This document shows positions 23,240 to 34,672 of a DNA stretch of 64,000 nt, in pieces; position 1 is the first letter of the stretch; each line of letters begins with the position of its first letter. The DNA is from Cordilura impudica (taxonomy: Eukaryota > Arthropoda > Insecta > Diptera > Scathophagidae): contig OY821518.1 in NCBI GenBank assembly GCA_963682025.1, positions 15,386,922 to 15,450,921 of the forward strand. The letters run 5' to 3'. The notes beneath the pieces were generated by a model. The model searched no databases. It had not been told where the DNA came from and saw only the letters and a list, made by a program, of their open reading frames with translations. A program made the translations under genes and the position numbers.

Positions 23240-24820
23240 CACTCATAAACATCTTTAGAACTGGATGATATAGAATAGTTCTTGAATAAAATGTTTGATT
23301 AATTAGGACTCCTATTATAAAACTTATACATAAATATTCAGAAACTTTCATTAGACATCTAAAAGAGCTGCCCTAGGTACTGACCGATTTCAACCATTTT
23401 TTAAATTTTTATTTCCTACATAAAACCAATCAATTATACAAAATTTCATTATCATATCTTTTTTTCCAACAACTCTATAAAGCCTTACTACAGTGCGTTG
23501 TTGAGGAAATGATTGAAATTATGATAATATTTCATAAAACATCAGGTGCCGTAAGAGAGAACATTTTTTCCATTGATTTTGTTTTTAATATTTTCGACTA
23601 AAAACTATTTTTTTAAGCTGAAAATACTTTTTTTACTAAAACATTTAATCTTTTACAGGTGTATACTGAAAGATTTTCTAATTATCGAACATTTATAATC
23701 TCTTCGTGAGTTCGCCTTTTTTCAGATATTAATGGGATTATGAACATTTTTTTGAAAAGAATGACAAATTTACATTTCACAATCAGTGATGTCAAAAATA
23801 AAACATTATAAAGCAGCATCATTAACATATCTTATGCTGTCCATCAACCAGAAATTTAGAGTAAAAGAGGGTGAGAGGCCAATAAAAAGAGTCCGTGTTA
23901 GGGAAGCTAGTCATAATTTGCGTTGCCATAATGAATGGCCAAGACATAGTATTTCAGTACATCCGTTTGATACGAAAAACCAGTTTTCGTTGTAGTAGTG
24001 TTAGTTAATGATAAATACTGTTGATGCCACTTTCGTTGTCATCGTCTTTGCTTGTTGCTGAAAGTTTGTAGTTGTTGTTAACCTTTTTAATTTCCATATA
24101 CTCTGTTTACAATGACATTCATAATGAGCTGACAATAACAAACAGACATACACACACTTATATATACCACTTATTGTCAGTGAATTGTCTCCTGGGTATA
24201 AATCGTTTATTTTGTTCCACTCATACGCATTGTACTACTAATGTTACGAAGAATGAAAGTAAAAAAGGCCACTAACTGAAAATTTGTGTTTGTTTTCCTT
24301 TTTTGTTTATGCAGAAAAAGTCCTTGTGTTGGGAATACTTGCTGAAAGCATTTTCCTATTATACCGTACAATTGGGTAATTCTTAAATTACAGCAATTTA
24401 ACTTAATAGCATTAAAGGTTGCTGGCAACCTTTTACTTATCACCTGACACATACTTAAGCCTCTTAGCATAATTCCTTTAACAAGCAGACTAAACAATAT
24501 TTTGTTTAGATTTCTTTAAGATCTTAAACCAAAACTTTTAGTTTAATTCTGTTAGAGGATCATCAGACTAATTAGCATCAAACTTGGTTTATGAAAGTTC
24601 TACTATTAAACTGCTTAAGTGAAAGAGAAATTCTGATACACTCAGTTTAAATGTTTAAATAATTATCAAGAAGACCTAGGATTGTATCTCAACTTTCTCT
24701 AGTAAAAGTTGTTTTAGAGATGATACTTTGATTCTTCATATTATTTCTATTTACAGGTAATGGTAGATAAAGGCAACCTTTTCTAGTACAGTGCGATTGT
24801 TTCGCGGGAAGTTGGAATCT
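23240..24820. other. A+T-rich interval without recognised features
   Basis: No exon-like frame or repeat family was recognised. Frames stay below 100 codons. Confidence 0.55.
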
Positions 24821-24822
24821 TG

Positions 24823-25600
24823 TTATCAAACTACAGGTCGCAAATATAAATATATTTTGATGAAATTTAGTATGTAAGCTTTTACCAACCATTTAGATTA
24901 GATTAGATTAAGAGGGCTCTGCGCACTGCGACCAGTTTGACCCTTTGTGTAGCTCATGGTTGTCCTAAAGATTAAGGCTTCTTATAAAGCCAATTACCGT
25001 ATTTGGCAATAGATCCCATATGTCCCCGGGGATACAGTGTACCCTCCAAGTGCATGGGTTCTTTTGACACTTAGTCTTGGAAATTCACAGAGAATGGGTT
25101 CTGCCATTTCCACGCCGTGTCCGCCGAACCTACATGTGTCTGTAGCAGACTGACCTATTTTTCGTTAGATGATATCTAAGATTACAGTGTCCAGTAAAGA
25201 ATCTCATCAAGGTTCTTAAGTCCTTCTTATCAAGGGAAAGAAGTCTTTCCGATTGAACACTGGATGGAATTATAAATCTCTTAGCTTGCTGCAGTGCTCG
25301 GCAATTTGTGATTCCCTCCACTCCCTCACTTTTCCTTTGATATGTCCTACTGGAACACCACAGTGTGGTTCCGGGCCGATGAAAGGACGCTAGGCTAGGC
25401 AATCGGCCCTTTCATTGCCCTCGTGTACCGGAATCCAGCATAAAGTTAGTTTACTGCATCTGCCCAATTGGGCAACATAGCACGAACTCTATTGAAAATG
25501 ATAAAAATCGGCACTTGTCCAGACCTAGGCCCCATAAAAATAACCTCTAGCAGACCGACTAAAATGGTCATAAGATCCAAATCAACATAATAAATCCGAA
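24823..25600 (-). mobile_element. DLE copy K, split by a LINE fragment
   Basis: The first part, 24823-24891 (ACAGGTCGCAAATATAAATA, GTATGTAAGCTTTTACCAAC), and the second part, about 25480-25600 (CGAACTCTATTGAAAATG, CCAGACCTAGGCCCCAT, GACCGACTAAAATGG), are consecutive segments of one DLE. The LINE fragment at 24892-25480 separates them. Both outer ends of this DLE are missing. Confidence 0.65.
24892..25480 (-). pseudogene. RNase H-type LINE 3' fragment
   Basis: On the minus strand, 25402-25130 reads LLSLDKKDLRTLMRFFTGHC near its end. This matches the C-terminal stretch that follows the RNase H domain in LOA/I-like LINEs (LSLDRK.LR.LVG.LTGHC). The 3' end is a short repeat seen on the plus strand as TTTAGATTAGATTAGATTAA (24892 onwards), a usual form of 3' tail in these elements. 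It is 5' truncated and lies inside DLE copy K. Confidence 0.62.
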
Positions 25601-25609
25601 ATATTTCGT

Positions 25610-26035
25610 ATATGGACATGCTATGCTAGAATCCGACTATTTTGCACGTAGACTGGATTTCGAAAAGGCATTTCAGGGGTACACCAACGGCTTGGTACGA
25701 TACTCGCATCTTCACTGATGCCTCAAAGAAGAGGCGTAATGTAGGAGCAGGTATCTTCTCCTGTGTTATTGATACTCAAATTTATTATAAGCTACCGGAC
25801 GATGCAAGAGTCTTTTAGGCAGAGATTCTGGTGATCAGGGAAGTTTATAGGATTTTAAAGGAATTATTGGGTCGATTGAAATGTGGGCATCTGTGCCGAT
25901 AGTCTGGCGGCACTTATGTCTCTGAACTCTCATATTACATCTTCCATTCTCATAAGACAGATCAAGAAAGAACAGTCAAAACTAAGGCGCTTCCTCTGAT
26001 TATCTTGCATGAGTCCCCGCTTATATTAGAAGCTC
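25610..26035 (+). pseudogene. LINE RNase H domain fragment
   Basis: The plus strand near 25700-25780 reads TRIFTDASKKRRNVGAGIF, the start of a ribonuclease H domain (the FTD.S...GAG motif with the first catalytic Asp). About 25800-25860 gives DDARVF then AEILVIREVYRILKE, carrying the next acidic residue. Stops and shifts break the frame. It is in the opposite orientation to the neighbouring LINE fragment but may derive from the same kind of element. Confidence 0.6.
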
Positions 26036-26039
26036 GTCA

Positions 26040-26905
26040 AGGCGAAACGTACCCTCGTTGTAAAGGCGCAACCATCTGAGAATCTGGGGTGGGTACAGGG
26101 CCATATCACTGGAGACAGTAGGTCTGCTAGCCGGAATAATACCGATCGACCTAGCAGCAGAGGAGGCACAGAGGATCTATGTCGCGAGGAAAGAAAACCC
26201 TCAGGAGAACAAAAACTAGAGGCGGCACACGGAAAGGATGGAGACAATAAACCAATGGCAAACACCAATGGAGAACACATCCAATGACAATGGAGAACAC
26301 ATCCAATGACATGTGGACCCACAGGCTGATACAGAGCATTAATAAGTGGATAAAGCGCGAGCACGGTGAGGTAAATAATAACCTGACGCAGTTCTTAGCC
26401 GGCCACGGAGGTTTCAGGAGCTTCCTCTTTAAATACCAACATGATGATTCACCACTGTGTGCAAGATGCCCAGAACTATGGGAAGATGTGGAGCATGTTT
26501 TCTTCGAATGTCCTAGATTCGAAGAACACAGATGCATCGTGAACAGTGAAATTGGTCAAAATATAGACCACAAGTACATAGTAGATGCAATGCTGAAATC
26601 CGAGGAGAATTGGAATTCGGTCTGCAACTACGTAACGACCGTAAACAAAAAACTAGGCATAAAAGAGCACATACGTAAGTTGATGAGATCATCCACAGCT
26701 CAGAAGAATGAAGTAGCCTAAGGCGCTAACCAGCCCCGCGAAGTAATACCTAACGACAGTCCCGCGGGGAGAGTGGTCGAAGACTGCAGAGTCGGTTTTT
26801 TTAGTGACCAGGCGTTCAACACGGGTTGAATATCACGTAATGAATGACATAAGCGATATCTTCGGAAGATTTTGTCCACCCTCGGCAACCAAAGAAAAAG
26901 AAAAA
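26040..26905 (+). pseudogene. R1-clade LINE 3' end
   Basis: 26284-26721 reads RLIQSINKWIKREHGEV, then LTQFLAGHGGFRSFLFKYQH, then CARCPELWEDVEHVFFECPR, the C-x2-C...H...C zinc knuckle that ends ORF2 of R1-type LINEs. The frame stops at 26719-26721. A 3' UTR runs to an A-rich AAAGAAAAAGAAAAAAAG near 26896-26915. Upstream, IPIDLAAEEAQRIYVARKE near 26140 matches the segment preceding the knuckle in R1 elements. The rest of the element is absent, so this is a 5'-truncated copy. Confidence 0.75.
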
Positions 26906-26914
26906 AAGATGGAG

Positions 26915-27255
26915 GAGTATTAAAACATACAGGACTGAGAGGCAGACGTGGTCTGACTGTAACATAAGATGACTAAATCTCTCCTCAGTAGGAAAAGAAG
27001 AGACATATCAAGGCTTTGGGCTATGTTTGCTGATCGGTAAACATGCCTCGGCCTCAGCACATTGATCACTGCCGCAGCTGCGAAACACCTGTAGATAGTA
27101 TATCATCTCATGTGCGCGTGTGAAGCTTTGGATAGTATTCCGTATTCTTAATGTCACAAGTTGGATCTAGTAATTTTTGAAATATTCCTTTCAAACCACT
27201 CAAAACAGAGTTACATAACTCTCCGATTACGCAGACGGTGTACTGCCACTATATT
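26915..27255. other. unassigned interval between LINE fragments
   Basis: It has a higher G+C content than its surroundings (for example CCTCGGCCTCAGCAC near 27045), suggesting more retroelement sequence, but I could not assign it. Confidence 0.4.
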
Positions 27256-27257
27256 TA

Positions 27258-28060
27258 AATTATTGACCAGTACTCAGCGGATGCCCCCTACAAATGCAGT
27301 GCATTGTGTTGATCTCAGGAAAATACGATATGGAAGAAGGAAAAAGGAAGTAATGTTTGCGGATATTTGACTTAAAAATTATTAGTTTATAACTGTCAGG
27401 CAAGACTTGTGCGGGAAGTTTATTCCACATATGGCTAGTTTGACTGATAAACGAATTTTTTCTGTAATGCGTTGTGTAGTCAAGTGCACAACAGACTACA
27501 AACGGATGCGATCTACTACAGAAGCGGGTAGAGTGAACAGAAACTCGGGCACTTGGAATAAGTTCGCTAATCTCAGAAGAACATTTTCCATGGTAGTATT
27601 TATAGAACAGTGCTACACAACCCACATTCCGACGATGTTCCAATGAGCCAATATAGTTGGATACCCTACTGTCATCCACGAGCGCCAAAGTCCTTCTTTG
27701 CACACGTTCCAGTAGCTCCAAGATAGACTTTGAAGCTGTCGGATGTAAGTGCTATAGATTCTAAGGAGATCAGAAGAAGTGAAGTAATTTTTGCACCGTT
27801 TTAGAAAACCAAGTCACTGGAGTGCTTCTTCCGACACTTCAAAAACATGCTCGTTTCAACAAACATGAACATCATATTGCATTCTCATGCCTAGAACAAT
27901 AAGAGTATCCGATTCCTCTATACCTATACCACCCATATATACAGATGACATGTTCAATCCATGGCCCTATGAGTCAACATACAACATTGAGTCTTCAGCG
28001 CATTAAAATCAAGCCTATTCGCTTTACCCCACTCGGAGATTGATAGAGGGTTTTGATTGA
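27258..28060 (-). pseudogene. LINE reverse transcriptase C-terminal fragment
   Basis: 27721-27260 is open and reads MELLERVQRRTLALVDDSRV, EHRRNVGCVALFYKYYHGKC, then TSHMWNKLPAQVLPDS, the C-terminal part of Jockey-superfamily ORF2. Above it, disturbed frames give DFNALKTQCCMLTHR, EESDTLIVLG and LGFLKRCKNYFTSSDLLRIY up to about 28060, in the usual order. The 3' end near 27258 coincides with that of the related fragment at 50829-51265, so both belong to one family. Confidence 0.72.
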
Positions 28061-28064
28061 GTGT

Positions 28065-29270
28065 GTCATCCATTGTCCGCCTTTTGCCCCCCCAACCTCC
28101 AAGAGGCTTGGCCTACAATTAAATGAAAATGAATGACATATGCCACTGTCATCTGGGAAAGAAAGAGTTTATACAATTTAATGTTTAACCAAGAATGTCG
28201 TTCAGAAACCTTGAAATAGATTTTTATAAACACTTAAAACAACTCATATCACAGAATTTAGAATAGCCCTCCAAAAAGGTGTAGGATACGATTCAAATGA
28301 AACTTAATATTAAACTTGGAAACACATCTGTCCTAAGTTAATTCTTTTAAGTATATTTTTATTCCTCACAGAAATAAAAACCAGAGCAATTCCTTACATA
28401 ACGATGTAAATGGTTAAATATTCTTTTTTAAATTTTTCATTTGTTTCCAACAGAGGTAATGGTCATAGCATATCCTTCTGGCTATCTGCTTTTCTTTTTT
28501 TTTTTTTTTTTTTTTGATATAACCATCTAAATTGTTTTATTTATTTTCTTAATTTTCCCCTTTGAATGTGAACAGAGTTTGTTGTTCATAAAAAAAAATG
28601 TGTGAATACAACAATACGGTTGTCACTTTAATGAAAACAAATGTACTGTATAAGTTTCATTCTATTTTTTGCTTTGTTGATGTCATCTTAACTTATTCTC
28701 AAAGTCCTTGCTGGTAATGAAGGTGTTGGTATCAAACTAAGGTCAACCATAATTTTAAATTAGAACAACAAACGTTTTAATCCATGCAAAGGCTACATTC
28801 TATTTTGCCTTTTAAGCCACAAAAGATATATTTATTCATTTATTTTCAGGTTGGTTTGTTGGTTTTTGTACAAATAATTGGTAACTCATACCATGTGGTA
28901 ATTTTCGTTTTATTTATATCCAACCGTCTTTAACAAAATTTTAATCAAAAATATTTCAGAGAATTACAAAACAAAGTAAGGAACATACTTCTTCTCTATA
29001 TTTTTGGTAAGTTATTTTTTTTGAGTTATGGCGCTTTTTATAACTCACTAAATGGTGCATTAGCATGGCCCGTGAGAAACAGTTTTGTGGATATATCCCT
29101 CAAACGATTAAGTAATGTTTAGTTTCCTCCAAAAACAAAACGGAATGTTTAGGGTTTTCCAAGAACAAAACAACAACAATTACGCTGAAAATATCACAAT
29201 AAAAAACTTCCAATGAGTAATTTTGGTTTAAATTGAAGAATGGAACAAGAGAGTTTTCGAATTTTTTATA
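28065..29270. other. A+T-rich interval without recognised features
   Basis: No feature was recognised apart from a run of about 23 T near 28497. Confidence 0.55.
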
Positions 29271-29274
29271 TCCT

Positions 29275-29491
29275 ATATCACTATGTGGTCAGATGAAGAT
29301 TAGTTTGTTTTCATGTACGTAAGTACCAAAGTACCTTTTATTATACCTATCGACAGCTAATCATTTTCTGAATCTATTTAACGATGTCCGTCTTTCGTTC
29401 TACCCATCTATCCATCTGTCTGTATATTTATGTAAACGTTTTAATCAAACTGCAGATCGCAAATATTAATATATTTTGATTAAATTTGGCC
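29275..29491 (-). mobile_element. DLE copy G, truncated head
   Basis: The segment begins with a TATACCC-like end (TATATCCTATATCACTATG), keeps the degraded microsatellite GTCCGTC then TCTGTCTG and the block CAAACTGCAGATCGCAAATA, and stops at AAATTTGGCCC where the LINE begins. DLE copy H at 35270-35385 has the same orientation and holds the other end, so the two may be halves of one copy. Confidence 0.6.
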
Positions 29492-29917
29492 CAAAAATAC
29501 ATTCGTCCCTGAGTATATACATAATTAAGAATAACCATAGGAATAACAATGTTGTTAGTGCTCCATCACTAGTGGATAACATTTAAAAAAATTAAATGTA
29601 CTCACTGATAACCAACTCAACGTTCATGGCCTAAATTCGAAATTAATTAATTTATTAATCAAATGTTATGAGTTTAAATATAATATTCTTCACTGGAATA
29701 TGGTTAAAGAATAATGTTTTTAATATGGAAATACTTTGTAACAAATATCAAATATATCGGAGAGATAGAGGTGATGATCGTAATGGGGAGGTGTACTTAG
29801 TGCAGTCGCTAGCTGTTTTTTATCCGAATTGTTTCTGTCTGACTCTTCTTCTAATACTGAATTTATTTGCGTAAAAGCAAACCTAAAAAATAAACAAATA
29901 TTTTTAACCTGTTGCTA

Positions 29918-31216
29918 AAGGGTTTTTCAATAAGAGCGCTACAAAAGTTTTTTTAAATAAAACAAAAACGGTTTTGGATATCAATGAAATTCTTTATTCC
30001 TGTGAAAGTACATTCGATGCCATTATGTACGGAAATCGACCTCTTTTGCATGGCCACCACGGGCACGCTTGCAGATGTCCAGACGCTGAACCCAATTTTC
30101 GACGGTTTTCAAGCATAAATCGGCCGATACTGCTGCAATTTCACGTTTGATATCCGTACGAAGTTCATCAATCGTCGCTGGCTTCTTGGCATAGACCATA
30201 GACTTGACGTAGCCCCACAGGAAATAGTCCAACGGCGTCAAATCGCACGACCGAGGCGGCCAATCGACTGGACCATTTCGTGAGATAACACGTTCTCCAA
30301 ACTTGGTTTCCAATAAATTGATTGTGACATTCGCTGTGTGGCTTGTGGCGCCGTCCTGTTGGAACCATATGTCCTGCAAGTCCATATCATCCAATTGGGG
30401 TCAAAAATATTCGGTTATCATTGAACGGTAGCGATTCCCATTCACAGTAACGTGCCAGTCTTGATCATCACGGAAGAAGTACGGCCCAATGACGCCGCCG
30501 GCCCATAAACCGCACCAAACCGTAATTTTTTCGGGATGCAATGATGACACATGGAGTACGTGTGGATTGTGGATTGCTGTCTGACCAATAATGCATATTT
30601 TGTTTATCGACGAAGCCATTCAGCCAGAGATGAGCCTCATCGCTGAAGATGGTTTTTCGATGAAAATCCGAATCATTTTCAAATTGTTTCTCAGCCCAAT
30701 TCACGAACATACGATGCTTCTGGTGGTCAAGCGGCTTCAGTTCTTGCATCAATTTGATCTTGTACGGATGTAGGCTGAGATCTTTTCGCAAAATTCGCCA
30801 CAACGACGTCACAGAGATGCCCAACGCTTGAGAACGACGTGTGAGAGACACATTTGGGCTTTCTTCAACTGAAGCCTCAGCGGCAGCAATATTCTCGACA
30901 CTACGGGCACTTCTTTGTCTCACTGGCACGGGAACATTTTGTACTGTGCCTGTGGATTCAAATTTTTCCACTAGACGCTCAATTGTTGATCTGCTAGGAC
31001 GATTATGACGACCATAAATTGGACGTAGCGCTCTTAACGTTGAGGCCACTGACTCCGAATTTCGGTAGTAAATTTTAATAATTTCGATTCGTTGTTGGCT
31101 CGTATATCTTTCCATCATGAAATGGCAAACCTTACTGAAGAGAAATGTCAAGAAATATGACGTCGTTTGCTGTCCCTGTCTTTCTACTTTTGTAGCGTCC
31201 CTGTTGAAAAACCCTT
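29918..31216 (-). mobile_element. mariner/Tc1 superfamily transposon, complete
   Basis: Terminal inverted repeats of about 30 bp start AAGGGTTTTTCAA on the left and, reverse-complemented, AAGGGTTTTTCAAC on the right; both arms continue to GCGCTACAAAAG-type sequence. Each end is flanked by TA (29916-29917 and 31217-31218), the mariner target duplication. The element is 1299 bp, the usual mariner size, and carries one transposase frame on the minus strand. It is inserted in a LINE; removing it with one TA restores the LINE codons. Confidence 0.9.
30023..31115 (-). pseudogene. mariner-family transposase, frameshift plus stop
   Basis: A DDD-type cut-and-paste transposase. I start it at the Met of MERYTSQQRIEIIKIYYRN, although the frame is open to 31151. 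An N-terminal helix-turn-helix pair follows (SRSTIERLVEKF, then ALGISVTSLWRILRK). Catalytic Asp 1 is in SDEAHLW (about 30640), Asp 2 in FQQDGATSHT (about 30355) and Asp 3 in PPRSCDLTPLDYFLWG (about 30245); 36 residues lie between Asp 2 and Asp 3, more than in classic mariners. An exact tandem duplication of TGGATTG (30563-30569 and 30570-30576) shifts the frame, and an in-frame TGA at 30401-30403 interrupts it. Everything else is intact, so inactivation looks recent. Confidence 0.88.
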
Positions 31217-31911
31217 TATATCCCTCCGTGCGCTGATCATTTTGTTTATGAAAACCATCTTCGAGCTCTTAAACATGTGTTACAATCTTCAAACTCAACG
31301 GATTTTGTTTTTGTACATGGCAATTTAAGTTTACCAGCTATCTCATGGAATTATCCACATGACTCTCCAGGTTTGGTTTCATTAAATTCTTATGACTTCT
31401 TAAACGATTTTTCTGACCTTTGCCTGTAAGAAATAAATGGAATATACAGCGCAATGGAAAATTGCTGGATTTAGTATTCGTCAATGATCCAAATGAATGC
31501 ACAATAATACGATCCTGTCCCATCACTAAACCAGAAGACCGTCACCATACCATTATTGCAATATGATATCCATTTCACATGTCCACAAACAACTTTTAAA
31601 AATTGAGGAAGCATTTTGTTTCAAGCAATCTAATTGATTGGTATAAATTGCTGTTTATTACCAATAATAGCCCTATTAATATTGATTTGATGATTAATAC
31701 ATTCTATAAAACCATTTTTTGTATTATGGATAAATGTGTTCCAAAATTGCCCTCCTTGGAATTCCCAGCAACAATCGATGTTAAAAAAAAAAATAAATAA
31801 ACTTTACAGAATGTACTAGGAAACTTGTACTCTTACTGATTACGGAAAATATTCTATTTGTCTGGCTGAGTACAATTTATTAAAAACTGATCTTACACTA
31901 TTTATATAAAC

Positions 31912-32266
31912 TAGCAGATTCCAGCCCTCGAAATTCGAGTGCAAATTCTGGGAAATTTTATTTTTTCACTAAATAAATACCCTAAAGGTATGCTAATCAA
32001 TTTAAGCCAATTCACAAATCAACTCAAAAAAACAAACTCATTTTTATTACAAAGACATTAACAAATTTAGTAAACACACACATAGCATTGTATAATTGTA
32101 TGTATGTGTTAGTAGCAACTTTGAGTCAATTTACTCAAAATAAAGGGAAAAATTTAAAAATCTGTAAATCTGCAAAATGGCTAAAAAGAAATACCTTTCA
32201 AATAATATACGTTTGGTCAAAATCGGGATAAAACGGTAAAACAAAACATAGGTCACAAGAAATATA
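31912..32266 (-). repeat. D-repeat copy 2 (Helitron-like short element)
   Basis: The minus strand ends with GCACTCGAATTTCGAGGGCT, a hairpin-forming palindrome (CTCGAATTTCGAG with a one-base mismatch), followed about ten bases later by CTAG. The other end reads TTTCTTGTGACC. It lies inside the LINE at 29495-34860, between TTATA and TATGCAATG, with TATA on both sides. Confidence 0.65.
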
Positions 32267-32675
32267 TGCAATGAAATCTAATTTCAAGCTGAATCCAAAA
32301 TCGTTGTACAATTTTGTGAATTCTGAAAGAAGATCTCACGAAGGCGGAAGCCTGTTATGAAATTTCAAAACTACGAATCTGATGATGATGTATAAGTAAC
32401 ATGTTTGCTAACTTTTTTGCTATAACTTATTCAGATGCCCAGTATGAAAAATGTTGTTGTTAACCTTTTAATCTTGCTTCAAGTCAAATAATTCGTTTAT
32501 CACTTATTGAACTTGCTGATGTTGCACGTGAACTAAAAAGATTAAAATCTTCATCCGGTCCATGGGTTAGACCGGATGGTTTTCCCAATTGTCTTTTAAA
32601 TTATTGTGCTAAAAGTTTATCCGTTGCATTGACTAACATGTTTAACACATCCATCAAATACGGTTACTTTTCTAA

Positions 32676-33072
32676 TGCCGTTTTCTTTTCTGACAAAAAA
32701 GGTTACCCTTTTTTTGCCCTTTTTTGGAAAAGTGTATTTTTTTATATATTCTGCATTAAGAGAAACTCTATGTTATATATTAATCGAAAGGTCTCAAAGT
32801 GCTGTGTTCATAAATGCAAAAAAATTGATTATTATCCTCTTGGAAGTCATAGGGTGAAAATATTCATAAAAGGGGAACAATCGGGAAATATTCTCACACT
32901 ATAACCTGAAAGAAGTTAATGACTGGAATTTTTTGTGATTTACGAAGGCTCTACTTTGAGACCGATTGATGTATAAGATAAGGTTAGTCTTAATTCAGAA
33001 TATATAAAAAAATTCACTTTTCGAAAAAAGTGCAAAAAAAGGGCGACAATTTTGTCAGAAAAGAAAACGGCA
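32676..33072. mobile_element. MITE copy 2 (TGCCGTTTTC ends)
   Basis: The ends TGCCGTTTTCTTTTCTGAC and, inverted, GTCAGAAAAGAAAACGGCA are nearly perfect. TAA lies on both sides (just before 32676 and just after 33072), a 3-bp target duplication. Collapsing it rejoins the LINE codons ...YFSN and WRNSHIIPLF in one frame. A 3-bp TAA duplication would fit PIF/Harbinger-type elements, but the superfamily is not established. Confidence 0.78.
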
Positions 33073-34237
33073 TAATTGATGGAGAAATTCACATATTATT
33101 CCATTATTTAATTCCAGTTGTAAATCTGATCCAAACTTTTTGAGAAATTCATCACAGACTACCTAAGCCACAAGGTATCATCTTTAATACTACCGTTTCA
33201 GCATGGTTTTCTGAAGGGTTGCTCAACTATAACTAATATTTTACAAGAAACTACTTTAGTCAACCGAGGATTTGTAAATAGGAAACGAACTGATGCTATA
33301 TACACCGAATTTAGAAAGGCGTTTGAGAAAGTTAACCATAGTCTTCTAAAAAAAAATTATATTTGTTGGGGTTTACTCCCAATGGTCTAAAATGGACCAA
33401 GTCTTACTCACGAATGGTTCCAAATTGTATTCATTTTGATACCCCAAAAAGTATAAGAGTTGGTAAGGGTGATAATTATGTACGTCAAATTTTCTTTATG
33501 AATAAGAGAAAATTCAGAACTCTTTAAGTTGTTGCTAAAAGTGTAAGTCTTTCAGGAGTTCCGCAAGGGTCCAATTCTTTTTTCCTTATTTATAAACAAT
33601 CTCCCGAACATTAATTCATTTTACAATATATTTATGTGTGCTGATGACGTTAAAATATTCCTCTCTTACAATGAAATGTCTGATTACTTATAGAGAAGAA
33701 ATGTAAATACGTACGATTTTTAAGAAGAAACTACATAAATGTAAACTACTCCTTGGGTGGACAACCGTTGGTAACAGTTCATACCTTAATGGATCTGGGA
33801 ATTTTGTTTCATGCAAAACTGAGTTGCATTTCTCACATTAGTATGATGGTAAATAAAGCTAGAGATGTAATTTCTTTTATTAAGCGATAGACGAAAGATT
33901 TAACTGATCCCTATATCACTAAACAATTATATACATCCCTCGTAAGACCTATACTTGAATATGGCTCAATTATCTGGGATCCTTTATACGATATCTACAT
34001 ATATCATATTGAATCCATTTAAAAACAATTTATTCTGTTCTATTTGCGGTGCTTTTCTTGGAATCCGGCAACAAATTTGCCATCTTATGCCAGTAAATTA
34101 GCGTTAATTAAATTGCCAACACCCAAAAGTCGTAGAACCATGCTGAATGTGTCGTTTTTGCTAATTCTGATTAATGGTGATGTATCCTCAGAATTCTTGC
34201 TACGCTATATCTATAATATTAATAGGCAAGATGATTT

Positions 34238-34672
34238 CTTGTGACCGATAATTTGTTAAACAGTCTTCTCCCGATTTTGATCAAACGTATCTTATTTGAA
34301 AGGTATTTCTTTTTTGCTGTCCACCAGATTTGCAGATTTTTAAATTTTAAAATTTTTTTGGAGTAGCATGCAATAAAAGTTACAACAAACACATACATAA
34401 AATTATACAATGCTATGCGTATGTTTACTAAATTTGTTAATGTGTTTGAATGTTTTCTTTATTCACAATAATAATTGTGTTGAACTGAAAAATAATTTTG
34501 GACAAAAACTAATAATTGGACATAAACCAATAACGGCAATAATCGATATTTAAAAAGTGTTGAAATATGAATTGGCTGAAATTAATTAGCACACCATTAG
34601 GGTCTTTATTAAATAAAAACATAAAATTTCCTAGAATTTGCACTCGAATTTCGAGGGTTGGGATCTGCTAGT
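34238..34672 (+). repeat. D-repeat copy 3 (Helitron-like short element)
   Basis: It begins TTTCTTGTGACCGATAA and ends with GCACTCGAATTTCGAGGGTT, a short spacer, then CTGCTAG followed by T. It interrupts the LINE frame between RYIYNINRQDD and NIPQRTTRYFH. The left flank ends in A and the right flank starts with T, as expected for Helitron-type A|T targets, although the 5' end is not a canonical TC. Confidence 0.65.

Noticed and set aside
24892..24912. Telomere-like repeat (TTAGATTAG)
   Set aside because: Only about three units at the 3' end of a LINE fragment; it is a LINE tail, and flies lack a simple telomeric repeat.
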